From: Cryobacterium sp. Y29
GTDB lineage: Bacteria; Actinomycetota; Actinomycetes; Actinomycetales; Microbacteriaceae
DNA: 64,000 nt
Reading direction: 5' to 3'
NCBI RefSeq assembly: GCF_002929825.1
Contig: NZ_PJJN01000025.1
Location: 62,001 to 126,000 of the forward strand
The notes below the pieces were generated by a model. That model made no database searches. It had not been told where the DNA came from and worked only from the letters and a program-made list of their open reading frames with translations. The position numbers and the translations under genes are program-made. Shown here in pieces: positions 1 to 8,669 of the stretch (position 1 is its first letter; each line of letters begins with the position of its first letter).

Positions 1-887
1 GCGTCCCAGGTGGATGTTCGCTCGAATCCCTTCGACAGGCTGTTAGTGATCCCCTCGCTCAAATCGGTCAACCGCTGGCCGTCCAGGGCGCGCCCGTCAG
101 CCGGCCACGCCCTCGCGAACGGCACGCCGGAGATGAGGGAATCCCCGGGCATGGCGTCGATGACGACGAAGGAGTCTGCTTTCATCGCAGCCGCACGGAC
201 GGCGTTGGCATCGACGCCCAGCAGAAAGCCGGAGACGTCGCTTTCAATCAGCGTCCCTCCGGGCCTTGAACCGGCCAAGCCGGTCGGCCGGGCGTTCCCG
301 TGCCGGGGAAAGATTCGCTCGATGGCCTGGCCCGCTTCGTCGTGGACGTCCCGCAACATGGTCTCAACACGAATCTGGATTGCCAGATGGGCCAGGAAGA
401 ACACCAGGGCGATCACACTCGCCAGAGTCAGCCCGAAGCCGACCGTGATGGAGATCCTTGGAACGAAACCGTCTCCCTCGCTCGTCTCCACGCGGATGCT
501 CCGGAGCACCGTGAGCGAGAACACGAACGTCGCGAGAAAAAGCGCCAACGTGTTGTGCACGAAGACGTCGCGGGAGAAGGTTCGCAGCAGTCGGGGCGAG
601 AATTGGCTGCTCGCCAGCTGCAGAGTCACAACCGTGAGCGAAAACGTGAGCGACGTGACCGTGACCAAGGAGCCGGCAATGGTTTGCATCACGGCCTGGG
701 CCGCCTCAGGCCCTCCACCGAACAGAAACCCCGCCACGACGACCGGAAGGTGGTCCTGGAACTGGCGGTCGAGGTAGGGCACCAACTGGCCCAGACATAT
801 GGCAGCCAGGGCCGCAACCAGGGGCACGGGCCACAGTTGCGTTCGCAGGGAATCCCTCAGATTGCCGACGCCGGTCGATGGGCTCAT
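1..887 (-). CDS. DUF2254 membrane protein (C-terminus beyond left edge)
   Basis: The first 295 codons of a predicted integral membrane protein are visible; the rest lies left of the window. The ATG at 885-887 is the first start after an in-frame stop at 915-917, so the N-terminus is complete. Hydrophobic stretches lie near residues 17-37, 70-92, 112-130 and 147-172. The second one reads TVTSLTFSLTVVTLQLASSQ, which I recognise as the DUF2254 signature. The family has no established function. It follows the cardiolipin synthase gene on the same strand with a 114-base gap, so co-transcription is possible but not shown. Confidence 0.85.
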   Translation of the reverse strand, partial: MSPSTGVGNLRDSLRTQLWPVPLVAALAAICLGQLVPYLDRQFQDHLPVVVAGFLFGGGPEAAQAVMQTIAGSLVTVTSLTFSLTVVTLQLASSQFSPRLLRTFSRDVFVHNTLALFLATFVFSLTVLRSIRVETSEGDGFVPRISITVGFGLTLASVIALVFFLAHLAIQIRVETMLRDVHDEAGQAIERIFPRHGNARPTGLAGSRPGGTLIESDVSGFLLGVDANAVRAAAMKADSFVVIDAMPGDSLISGVPFARAWPADGRALDGQRLTDLSEGITNSLSKGFERTSTWD

Positions 888-1001
888 GTCAGGCGTTCCG
901 GGGCAGTGACACGTTCAAAGCGAGGGTGCGAATCATGCCCTGAACCCTAGCGCTCCCCGAGCCGAACGGGGGGCATGAAATATCACGGCCAGCCGCCGCC
1001 A

Positions 1002-2465
1002 CTACTGAACCGCGGAGGTCAGCCTGGCGAGGTTGTCGAGAATGGTGGAGCGCAGCGGCTGCTTGCGCCATTCTTCAAGGGTCAGCTCGCGGCTGTTCAC
1101 GCGGTTCTCGTCTTCCATGACACGCAGGTTGCGCACAAACGACCGCCCGCGCACCATGAGCGATACCTCCATGTTCAGGCTGAACGAGCGCTGGTCCATA
1201 TTGCTCGACCCGACGACGGCGACTTCATCGTCGATGGTGAAATGCTTGGCGTGCAGAATATAGGGCGCCTTGTACATGTAGATGTGCACTCCCGCGGTCA
1301 GCAACTCCTCGTAGTAGGAGCGTTGGGCGTGATAGACGACGGCCTGATCACCGATCTCCGACACGATTAACTCCACGTGAAGACCCCGCTGCACGGCGGT
1401 CGTGATGGCGTACATGATCGATTCGTCCGGCACGAAGTACGGGCTCGTGATGATGATGCGATCCTGCGCGTAATAGAGCAGTGCGAGGAACAGTCGCAGG
1501 TTGTTCTCGCCCTTGAACCCAGGGCCGCTCGGCACGACCTGACAGTCGAGCGCATCCGTGACCGGTCGCGGATGCACCGGCTCGATGTCGCGGGTGAGCA
1601 GCTCGTTGGTCTCGCTATACCAGTCGGTGATGAAGATGGCATTGAGCCCTGACACGATCGGACCCTCCAAGCGGGTCATGAAGTCCTTCCACTGCAAACC
1701 GCGACGAATATTGCCTCTCATGTTGTAGCTGCGATCGATGATGTTCTGCGATCCCATGAACCCGACCAGGCCATCGACGATGAGCAGCTTGCGGTGGTTG
1801 CGCAGGTCGGGCCGTTGCCATTTACCCTTGAACGGTTGCACCGGCAGCATGAGCTCCCACTTGATTCCGGCATCCGTCAATCGTTTCTTGGTTTGGCGAA
1901 AACCGGGCTTGCGCATGGACTGGATATGGTCCATGAGCACGCGCACGCTCACACCGCGCTTGTGCGCATTCTCGAGGGCATCGAAGAAGGGGGCGGTGGT
2001 GTGGTCGAGCGAGAGAATGTAGAACTCGACATGCACGTATTTTTGGGCCCGGTCGATGTCGGCGATCATGGTGTCGAAGGCCACTTGGTATTCACCGATC
2101 AGGCTCGCCGTATTGTCGCCGACCAGGGGCATCGCTCCGAGGTTGCGATTAAGCTCGACGACGGACTCCAACCAGCTCGGCCACGGGTGGTCGTGCTGGA
2201 CGCGTTCCATGCCCTCGGTGCTGTCCAGGATGAACTGGTTGATCTCTTCCTGCATGGCGAGGCGTTTTCGGGGCAGAACGCGGTAGCCGATCAGCAAAAA
2301 AAGCAGTACGCCTACGTACGGAATGAAAAAGATGGTCAGCAACCACGCCATGCCCGACATGGGACGGCGATTGCGCGGAACCACGATGATAGCCACGACA
2401 CGAACGGAAAAGTCAACGATCAAGGCCAACAGAACGGTGATGGTCAGGCCGTCGATGCCGAGCAT
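1002..2465 (-). CDS. cls: Cardiolipin synthase, phospholipase D family
   Basis: A 487-residue membrane enzyme expected to make cardiolipin by phosphatidyl transfer. Two N-terminal transmembrane segments (about 5-28 and 40-60) precede two PLD domains. Both HxKx4D catalytic motifs are intact: H224/K226/D231 in HRKLLIVDG and H405/K407/D412 in HAKHFTIDD. Length is normal for bacterial Cls. It starts 6 bases after the stop of a 59-residue membrane-protein gene and ends the long minus-strand run that begins at tilS. Family knowledge supports cardiolipin synthesis; the acceptor and donor lipids cannot be read from sequence. Confidence 0.93.
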   Translation of the reverse strand: MLGIDGLTITVLLALIVDFSVRVVAIIVVPRNRRPMSGMAWLLTIFFIPYVGVLLFLLIGYRVLPRKRLAMQEEINQFILDSTEGMERVQHDHPWPSWLESVVELNRNLGAMPLVGDNTASLIGEYQVAFDTMIADIDRAQKYVHVEFYILSLDHTTAPFFDALENAHKRGVSVRVLMDHIQSMRKPGFRQTKKRLTDAGIKWELMLPVQPFKGKWQRPDLRNHRKLLIVDGLVGFMGSQNIIDRSYNMRGNIRRGLQWKDFMTRLEGPIVSGLNAIFITDWYSETNELLTRDIEPVHPRPVTDALDCQVVPSGPGFKGENNLRLFLALLYYAQDRIIITSPYFVPDESIMYAITTAVQRGLHVELIVSEIGDQAVVYHAQRSYYEELLTAGVHIYMYKAPYILHAKHFTIDDEVAVVGSSNMDQRSFSLNMEVSLMVRGRSFVRNLRVMEDENRVNSRELTLEEWRKQPLRSTILDNLARLTSAVQ

Positions 2466-2471
2466 CGGTAC

Positions 2472-2651
2472 TTAGGTGACCGGTTTGTCGAGACCGAGTC
2501 GGGCGCGTTCTTCGGCTTCGATTTGGGCGTACACCTTACGTTCGGTGCGATCGGCGCGCAGGATTGAGCGCAGCATCAACCAGAACATCAGGCCAAGCGC
2601 AATGGTGGGCACGACCGAAAATACCGCGTTACCCCAAAAGTTCTCAATCAC
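2472..2651 (-). CDS. Small single-pass membrane protein, 59 aa
   Basis: A 60-codon frame starting GTG at 2651 and ending TAA. It encodes one hydrophobic segment (residues about 11-30, FSVVPTIALG...) followed by a charged, helical tail rich in Arg and Glu. It lies between cls and another tiny membrane-protein gene, on the same strand, 6 bases before cls. No Shine-Dalgarno sequence is obvious, so the start is tentative. I know of no function. The clean codon structure, tight packing and plausible topology make it more likely real than chance. Confidence 0.6.
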   Translation of the reverse strand: MIENFWGNAVFSVVPTIALGLMFWLMLRSILRADRTERKVYAQIEAEERARLGLDKPVT

Positions 2652-2685
2652 GTATTTAGTTTACGCGCAAAGGCTGGGAGGGCAG

Positions 2686-2832
2686 CTACTTGCTGAGCAG
2701 TCCGATGATGCCGCTACCTAAGTAGTAGACCCCGACGCCGCCGATGATTACCCAGATGGCGATGCGATTCATGGATGGAGACTTGCGCCCACCCTTGTCG
2801 GGTGTCAACTGATCGTCCGGCAGATAGCTCAT
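2686..2832 (-). CDS. Small single-pass membrane protein, 48 aa
   Basis: The ATG overlaps the TAA of lysS in the arrangement TAATG (2830-2834), a typical translational-coupling overlap. The 48-residue product has a polar N-terminus (MSYLPDDQLTPDKGGRK) and one transmembrane segment from about residue 23 to 45 (IAIWVIIGGVGVYYLGSGII). It ends 34 bases before the next small gene. No function is recognised. The overlap with lysS argues that it is translated from the same message. Confidence 0.7.
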   Translation of the reverse strand: MSYLPDDQLTPDKGGRKSPSMNRIAIWVIIGGVGVYYLGSGIIGLLSK

Positions 2833-4355
2833 TATTTCACCAGGGGGAAGAGAATCGTCTCACGAATACCGAGACCGGTCAGTGCCATGAGCATGCGGTC
2901 AATGCCCATACCCATACCCCCGGTTGGCGGCATGCCGTATTCGAGCGCGCGCAGAAATTCTTCGTCGAGGCGCATCGCCTCCGGGTCTCCCCCGGCGGCG
3001 AGACTCGCCTGTTCGATGAAGCGTTCACGCTGCACAACCGGGTCCACCAGTTCGGAGTAGCCGGTTGCCAGTTCAAATCCGCGCACGTAGAGGTCCCACT
3101 TCTCGACCACGCCGGCCACAGAGCGGTGCCCGCGCACGAGCGGGCTGGTGTCGATGGGAAAGTCCATGACGAAGGTCGGGCGTACCAGATCGCCCTTGAC
3201 GAAGTGCTCCCAGAGCTCTTCGACGTACTTGCCGTGAATGGGGTGGTCGATCTCGATGCCTTCGCGTGCGGCGAGCCGGGCCAGGTCGGCGAGGGGCGTC
3301 TCGGGCGTGATCATGATGCCTGCGGCTGCCGACAGGCTGTCGTACATGCCAATGCGGTCCCAGTCGCCGCCGAGGTCGAACAGGGTGCCGTCGGCCCAGG
3401 TCACCACGTGCGAACCGGCGATCGCGAACGCGGCATCCTGAATCAGCTTCTGGGTGAGATCGGCGATGGAATTGTAATCGCCGTACGCCTCATACGCTTC
3501 GAGCATCGCGAACTCGGGCGAGTGAGTGGAGTCGGCGCCCTCGTTACGGAAGTTGCGGTTGATCTCGTAGACCCGGTCGATGCCGCCGACGACCGCGCGC
3601 TTCAAGAACAGTTCGGGGGCGATCCGTAAAAAAAGTTCGGTGTCGAAGGCGTTGCTGTGAGTTTGGAATGGCCGAGCGGATGCCCCGCCATGCATCGTTT
3701 GCAGCATCGGAGTCTCGATCTCGATGAAGCCTCGATCGGTGAACGTCGTGCGCAGGCTCGCCACCGCCTTGGATCGGGACAGCACGTTGGTGCGGGCCTG
3801 TTCCCGGCTGATCAGATCGAGGTAGCGGCTGCGCACCCGGGTCTCTTCGCTGAGTTCAGAGTGCAGGTTGGGCAGCGGCAACAGGGCCTTCGCGGCGACC
3901 TTCCAGTCGGTGACCATGATCGACAGCTCACCGCGGCGGCTGGAGATGACCTCGCCCGCCACGAACACATGGTCGCCGAGGTCGACGAGGTCTTTCCAGG
4001 CCGTGAGGGATTCATCGCCGACGGCGGCGAGAGAGACCATGGCCTGGATGCGGGTGCCGTCGCCGCTTTGCAGGCTCGCGAAGCACAGTTTGCCGGTGTT
4101 GCGTAGGTGCACGATGCGGCCGGCCAGTCCCACGGTGACGCCGCTGGTGGCATCCGCTTCGAGCTGGTCGAATTCGGCGCGCACGGCCGGAATGGTGTGG
4201 GTGACCGGAACCGACACCGGGTATGCGCCGCCGGCCGGGCTCGCAGCGGCCGCGTTCAGGCGGTCCCGTTTGCCGAGGCGCACGGCCTTCTGCTCGTTCA
4301 TCTCCGCGTCGGAGAAGCCTTCGTCGTTCGAGGCTGGCGTGGGGTTCTGGCTCAT
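2832..4355 (-). CDS. lysS: Lysyl-tRNA synthetase, class II
   Basis: Charges tRNA-Lys with lysine using ATP, in the cytoplasm. An OB-fold anticodon-binding domain (about residues 60-170) is followed by the class II core: motif 2 is in FRNEGADSTHSPEF and motif 3 in GGMGMGIDRMLMALTG near the C-terminus. The start was placed at ATG 4355 because GGAGAA precedes it at correct spacing; the frame stays open further upstream but lacks such a site. The resulting 507 residues match the usual LysRS length. It follows panC by 50 bases on the same strand. Confidence 0.96.
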   Translation of the reverse strand: MSQNPTPASNDEGFSDAEMNEQKAVRLGKRDRLNAAAASPAGGAYPVSVPVTHTIPAVRAEFDQLEADATSGVTVGLAGRIVHLRNTGKLCFASLQSGDGTRIQAMVSLAAVGDESLTAWKDLVDLGDHVFVAGEVISSRRGELSIMVTDWKVAAKALLPLPNLHSELSEETRVRSRYLDLISREQARTNVLSRSKAVASLRTTFTDRGFIEIETPMLQTMHGGASARPFQTHSNAFDTELFLRIAPELFLKRAVVGGIDRVYEINRNFRNEGADSTHSPEFAMLEAYEAYGDYNSIADLTQKLIQDAAFAIAGSHVVTWADGTLFDLGGDWDRIGMYDSLSAAAGIMITPETPLADLARLAAREGIEIDHPIHGKYVEELWEHFVKGDLVRPTFVMDFPIDTSPLVRGHRSVAGVVEKWDLYVRGFELATGYSELVDPVVQRERFIEQASLAAGGDPEAMRLDEEFLRALEYGMPPTGGMGMGIDRMLMALTGLGIRETILFPLVK

Positions 4356-4405
4356 GCGGTTCTCCGTTGGTGCTGTTGTTTCACAAAAAAAGCGGATGCT
4401 GCGAC

Positions 4406-5278
4406 TCACCCGAGGTTGAGCGACACGTTGTCGATCAACCGGGTCCTGCCGACGCGTGCGGCCACGAGCAACCGCGCCGGCCCGCGATAATCGTCGTGCA
4501 CGGCCAGCAGGGTTTCCGGGTGCACGATCACGAGATAGTCCAGTTTAACCAACGGCTGGGCGGCAATACGTGCATGCGCAGCAGCGCGGGCAGCGGCGGG
4601 GCCGGCCTCTGCCGCTTCCACAGCCGCGGTGAGAGCGGCAAACAGGGCCTGCGCGGCCGTGTGCTGCGCCTCGTCAAGGTAGCGATTACGACTGGACAGT
4701 GCCAGCCCGCCCGGCTCCCGCACGGTCTCGACGACCTCGATGGCGCTGCGCACGCTGAGCTCGTCTACCAAGCGCTGCACGAGAAAAGCCTGCTGGCCAT
4801 CTTTCTGGCCGAAAACTGCGACATCCGGGGTCACGATGCCGAGCAATTTCGCCACAACGGTGAGCATGCCGTCGAAGTGCCCTGGTCGCGCAGCGCCCTC
4901 ATAGAGTGCGCCGACTGGACCGGCGATGACGCGGATGCCGCTCCCCCCGCCCGGAAACATCTCCCGGGCACTCGGCGCGAACACGAACGAGACGTTCTCG
5001 GCTCCAAGAGCGGCGAGGTCAGCGTCGAGCGTGCGCGGGTAACTGTCGAGGTCTTCACCGGCGCCGAACTGCAGCGGGTTGACGAAAATCGACACCACCA
5101 CGATGCCGCCCAGTGCGTGCGCTCGTCGCACCAACGCGAGATGGCCGGCGTGCAGGGCGCCCATTGTCGGCACGAGCACGATGCGCGTATCGCCACCGGT
5201 CAGCGCAGCACTGTCGCGGGCCCGCCCCAGACGGTCCTGCAGCTCGGCGATGGTATTCACTACTTGGATGGTGCTCAT
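4406..5278 (-). CDS. panC: Pantothenate synthetase
   Basis: Condenses pantoate and beta-alanine with ATP to give pantothenate, the precursor of coenzyme A. The nucleotide-binding motif HAGH is at residues 43-46 after VPTMGAL; the KMSKS-like region is replaced by SSRNRYL, as is normal in PanC. Length 290 matches the family. GGAGG precedes the ATG, and the start overlaps the stop of the DUF2520 gene by 4 bases. panD, which would supply beta-alanine, and coaX are not next to it, unlike in mycobacteria. Confidence 0.96.
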   Translation of the reverse strand: MSTIQVVNTIAELQDRLGRARDSAALTGGDTRIVLVPTMGALHAGHLALVRRAHALGGIVVVSIFVNPLQFGAGEDLDSYPRTLDADLAALGAENVSFVFAPSAREMFPGGGSGIRVIAGPVGALYEGAARPGHFDGMLTVVAKLLGIVTPDVAVFGQKDGQQAFLVQRLVDELSVRSAIEVVETVREPGGLALSSRNRYLDEAQHTAAQALFAALTAAVEAAEAGPAAARAAAHARIAAQPLVKLDYLVIVHPETLLAVHDDYRGPARLLVAARVGRTRLIDNVSLNLG

Positions 5279-6036
5279 TCGACCTCCCGGTCGTCGTCAA
5301 GCGGATGCTGCCGCTGCTCTATTTCGTCGAACCCGGCGAGGTCCAGCCGTTTTGGGCTTGTGCGCGCGAGAGCGTTTTCCATCGCGGAGCGCAGCAGCGG
5401 ACCAAGAATAGCCCCCGGATGTTCCAGACCGATCCCCGCGAGCAGGTGCGTGGCCTGCTCGACGATCGAGGTGGAGAAGGCGGTAGCGATCTGGATGGCT
5501 TCGGCGTAGCTGGCCCGGTCGGCCTCCGCGACGATGAGCGGTTCGCCGCCCATCTCCACGGCGAGCGCCTGCCCGATCGGCAGTACCGGGCCGGGGGCGG
5601 TCACGGCGAAGTAGCTGTCGGCAAGTCGGGCCAGGTCGAGGCTGGTACCAGTGAACGCCATGGCCGGGTGGATGGCCAGCGGAATAGCGCCGGCGGCCTG
5701 CGCTGGCGCGAGCACCGTGGTGCCGTAGCGAGCGGAGGTGTGCAGCACCAGCTGGCCGGGCTGCCAGGTGTGTGTTGCCGCGAGTCCCTTCACGAGGCTA
5801 TCCAGCTGGGCGTCGGGCACCGCAATAATGACCAGTTCGCTGCGTTCGACGACCTCGGGCACCGTCAGGATCGGCACGAGCGGCAAGATGGCTTCGGCCC
5901 GATCACGGCTGGCCTGCGAGATCGCGGAGATGCCGACGATCGCGTGGCCTGCACCGGCGAGCGCGGCGCCGAGAATGGGGCCGACGTGGCCGGCGCCGAT
6001 GATACCGACGCCGAGGCGTCCCGGTTTGGCGTTCAT
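5275..6036 (-). CDS. DUF2520 Rossmann-fold protein (Rv3603c-like)
   Basis: The N-terminus has a dinucleotide-binding glycine motif (GVGIIGAGHVGPILGAALAG), and the C-terminal half matches the DUF2520 helical domain of NADP-dependent dehydrogenase-like proteins. The start was set at ATG 6036 because it overlaps the stop of the PH gene by 4 bases, giving 253 residues; the open frame upstream is overlap with that gene. Its position directly before panC equals Rv3603c in M. tuberculosis. A role near pantothenate metabolism is often guessed from this linkage, but the substrate is unknown. Confidence 0.85.
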   Translation of the reverse strand: MNAKPGRLGVGIIGAGHVGPILGAALAGAGHAIVGISAISQASRDRAEAILPLVPILTVPEVVERSELVIIAVPDAQLDSLVKGLAATHTWQPGQLVLHTSARYGTTVLAPAQAAGAIPLAIHPAMAFTGTSLDLARLADSYFAVTAPGPVLPIGQALAVEMGGEPLIVAEADRASYAEAIQIATAFSTSIVEQATHLLAGIGLEHPGAILGPLLRSAMENALARTSPKRLDLAGFDEIEQRQHPLDDDREVE

Positions 6037-7664
6037 TGCGTTGCTTTCTGCGTTGGTGGGGTGGTGCGGCTCCAGTGGTGGCTGGTGTCGGCGAGCGCCG
6101 ACCGTACCGCCCCGGTGGACATCCACTCGAACAGCACGAGGGCTTCGTCGACGTCGATGACGCTGAGTGAGGCGGTGACCGGGCCGGCGACCGTGTGCAG
6201 GGCAGCCGACGCGAGGCGCAGGCGACGACGAATCGCGCCCTGGCTGATACGCACTCCCTGCATTCGGGCCAGGGGCACCAGAATCAGGTCGCGAGAGAGT
6301 ACGCCGCGCCGGATCAGGGCGACGCTGCCCGAGACCGCCCAGCCGGTGCGCCACCAGGAGAACGGACGCAGCCACACGGCCCGGGCGGGCGCATTGCTGT
6401 AGAAATCGGCGACGCCGGCGTCACGCTTGCGGCCGCCGAGCATGCCGTTTTCGATCAGGGCACGATGGGTGTCCGTGTCAAAGCCGGGCAGCGCGAGTTG
6501 CAGTACCTTTTCCACGTCGGCCAGGGTCCCGACCGGCAGCAACGTGGTTCCCGTCACCGCGGTCGAGCTGCGACCGGAGGCCTGCCCGGCCGTGTTGATG
6601 CTGATCTGCCACCAGCCGAACCGACGCCAGAGAATGGGCTGCGACACCTCGATAGCGTGGATACGCCCGGGAGGCAGGGTCTGGCTGCTGGTCGAGAGCA
6701 GCCCGTAGCCGACTCGTACGCCATCAGGGGTGCCCGCAATGCTGAAACGCAGCGTCTTGGTGATGCGGGAAAAGTAATACCCGACACTACCGATGAGGCC
6801 GGGCAGCACGGCCACGAGCACCCAGCCGCTGCTTCCGGCGACGACGCTGATAATCAGGCCGATGCCGGCCAGCAGCAGGAAGACGGTGAAGCCGCTGAGC
6901 ACGACCGACCCGATCAGGCGGCGCGGTAGAATGCGCACCACCGAGTCCGGCCAAGCGGCATCCGGGTCCAGTTCCGGTGCCCGAAACTCCTGGAATCGCG
7001 CGCTCGCGAAGTCGCCGAGGGCGGAATGAGCAGCGGGCAGTCCGTCTACGGCCGACGCTTGGTCAACCGGCGCATCGGGCGCGGCGGGCTGTTTGGCCTG
7101 CCGCAGGCCGGAGGCGAGATGCAGGATGTCGCGGCGCAGGTCATCCGCATGTTTCGAGCCGAGGTAGGCGAGTTGCACGTTGCCGTCCTGCCCCGCGACG
7201 GTGATTTCGAGCCGGGCAGCGCCAAACAGCCGGGGAATCAACGGCCGGGTCAGGTTGACGCCCTGCACTCGGTCGAGGCGGGCTTTACGATTACTGCGAA
7301 AAATAAGGCCGCTGCGCACTTCGACGATTTCTCCGGTCACGCGAAAGGTATGCGTGCGCCAGGACAGGTAGAAGACCACCAGAATCACCAACAGCACGCC
7401 AGCGATGATGAGCAAAGCCCACCCAGTTGCTCCGCGCTCGTAGATGGTATCGATCGGATCGCCGCCGTAATTCTCTTCGCCGATGAACAGGTCGATGAGG
7501 CGTTCGCGCAGGTTGGCAATGATGAAACCGATGATGGCCACCATGAAAATGCCGCCGCGCAGCAGCGGTGTCGCCGGGTGGAGGCGGTGCCATTCGCCAT
7601 CGGTGAGATCGGTGCGCGGTGCGGCGAGGTGCGGCCGTGCGCGAGCAACCGGTTCCTCGTTCAC
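6033..7664 (-). CDS. PH-domain membrane protein, YdbT-like
   Basis: A 543-residue protein with repeated bacterial pleckstrin-homology modules (bPH2, formerly DUF304) and several transmembrane segments: about 35-55, 80-100, and a pair around 245-300. A PH-module motif is visible in TGEIVEVRSGLIFRSNRKAR. The GTG start overlaps the stop of the next upstream gene (GTGA). Together with the smaller PH protein upstream it resembles the Bacillus ydbS-ydbT pair, whose role is not settled. In actinomycetes the pair sits between panC and folK. Confidence 0.85.
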   Translation of the reverse strand: MNEEPVARARPHLAAPRTDLTDGEWHRLHPATPLLRGGIFMVAIIGFIIANLRERLIDLFIGEENYGGDPIDTIYERGATGWALLIIAGVLLVILVVFYLSWRTHTFRVTGEIVEVRSGLIFRSNRKARLDRVQGVNLTRPLIPRLFGAARLEITVAGQDGNVQLAYLGSKHADDLRRDILHLASGLRQAKQPAAPDAPVDQASAVDGLPAAHSALGDFASARFQEFRAPELDPDAAWPDSVVRILPRRLIGSVVLSGFTVFLLLAGIGLIISVVAGSSGWVLVAVLPGLIGSVGYYFSRITKTLRFSIAGTPDGVRVGYGLLSTSSQTLPPGRIHAIEVSQPILWRRFGWWQISINTAGQASGRSSTAVTGTTLLPVGTLADVEKVLQLALPGFDTDTHRALIENGMLGGRKRDAGVADFYSNAPARAVWLRPFSWWRTGWAVSGSVALIRRGVLSRDLILVPLARMQGVRISQGAIRRRLRLASAALHTVAGPVTASLSVIDVDEALVLFEWMSTGAVRSALADTSHHWSRTTPPTQKATQ

Positions 7665-8206
7665 AGCCCCGCCCGGCGGCTCTCGGCCAGCTCCACCAGC
7701 CGGTCACGCAGGCTCTCCGCATCGGCCTCGGCCAGGCCGGGAATAGACACGCTGGCACTCGCAGCGGCCGTCACGAACTTGAGGTCGGCCAGTCCGAGCC
7801 AGCGGGCGACTGGGCCGCGAGTGATGTCGATGAGTTGCATGCGCCCGTAGGGCACCGCCACGAAACGTTGAAAGAGGATACCCCGGCGAAAGAGCAGGTC
7901 ATCCGCGCGCAGCAGGTAGCCGATGGAGCGCACCCGGCGCGGTTCGAACACGAGGTTGATGATGGACACGGCGAGGACCACGATTCCGACCCACATCGCC
8001 CAGGTCTGATCGAGCAACAGCCAAAGCAGTGCCGCTGCGCCGCAGACCACGACGGCGTTGACGATGGTGCCGACGATCTCCACCACCACATACTTCGGAG
8101 AAACCCGCTTCCATTCGCCGGTCTCGGCCAGTTCGAGCCGATCGGACGATTCAGGTGCCGGTTCAGCCTGCTGCCCGGCGGACGGGTTGAGTTCGCGATC
8201 AGGCAC
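7661..8206 (-). CDS. PH-domain membrane protein, YdbS-like
   Basis: A 181-residue protein with a disordered, Pro/Glu-rich start, two transmembrane helices (about residues 45-85) and one bPH2 domain, seen in VFEPRRVRSIGYLLRADDLL and the following GILFQRFVAVPYGRMQLID. The GTG at 8206 was chosen because GGGAGG lies 7 bases upstream; the frame is open further upstream only as a shadow of the DUF3180 gene. It overlaps DUF3180 by 8 bases and the larger PH gene by 4 bases, so the three are probably translated together. Function unknown. Confidence 0.83.
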   Translation of the reverse strand: MPDRELNPSAGQQAEPAPESSDRLELAETGEWKRVSPKYVVVEIVGTIVNAVVVCGAAALLWLLLDQTWAMWVGIVVLAVSIINLVFEPRRVRSIGYLLRADDLLFRRGILFQRFVAVPYGRMQLIDITRGPVARWLGLADLKFVTAAASASVSIPGLAEADAESLRDRLVELAESRRAGL

Positions 8207-8669
8207 GGGTGCCTCCCGAGTCGTCGGTGTCGTCGTCGGGAGGGAGGGTGCAGAAGTATTCGGCCACGAGACCGGCCGTGAGCATGAGGGCCGCGCCAAT
8301 GGCCGTGCCGACCGCGAGCCACAATGACGTGACGGCGGGAACGACCGATCGGGTGAGAATGTACAGCACGATGCCGAGGGCTGCGCCAAAAAGCAGCGAC
8401 GCCGAAAGCGAGGTCGCCTTCGACAATACGGCGACCCGCATAGCCCAGAACGGGTCGATGCGGCGCAGCGCCTTACGACGGCTGCCCTGGCGCACCTGCC
8501 ATGCCAGGCTGACGATCACGACGCCCAGCAGAATCAGAGTCAGCGGCAGGGTGACGGGCGGGACCACGATCGGGGCACCGGAAGCCGCGAAGGCGATCTC
8601 GACGAGAAAGCCGACGACGAGACCGATGAGCAGAACGGCCAGCAACCCGGTCGCCTGTGAGCGCTTCAT
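8199..8669 (-). CDS. DUF3180 membrane protein (Rv3605c-like)
   Basis: A 156-residue protein with four predicted transmembrane helices: about 6-28, 35-58, 82-102 and 108-135. Its acidic C-terminus carries DDDTDD. The domain and the position next to folK match the actinobacterial DUF3180 family (Rv3605c in M. tuberculosis). The ATG overlaps the stop of folK (ATGA). No biochemical role is known. Conserved linkage to folate genes has persisted across actinomycete orders, which suggests functional or at least expression coupling. Confidence 0.87.
   Translation of the reverse strand: MKRSQATGLLAVLLIGLVVGFLVEIAFAASGAPIVVPPVTLPLTLILLGVVIVSLAWQVRQGSRRKALRRIDPFWAMRVAVLSKATSLSASLLFGAALGIVLYILTRSVVPAVTSLWLAVGTAIGAALMLTAGLVAEYFCTLPPDDDTDDSGGTRA

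Noticed and set aside
950-970. GC-rich inverted repeat near the end of cls, considered a terminator
   Set aside because: The CCCC/GGGG pairing is short and no T run follows on the minus strand.
5113-6402. Long plus-strand open frame opposite panC and DUF2520
   Set aside because: Composition is Arg/Gly-rich, it spans two real genes on the other strand, and shows no domain.
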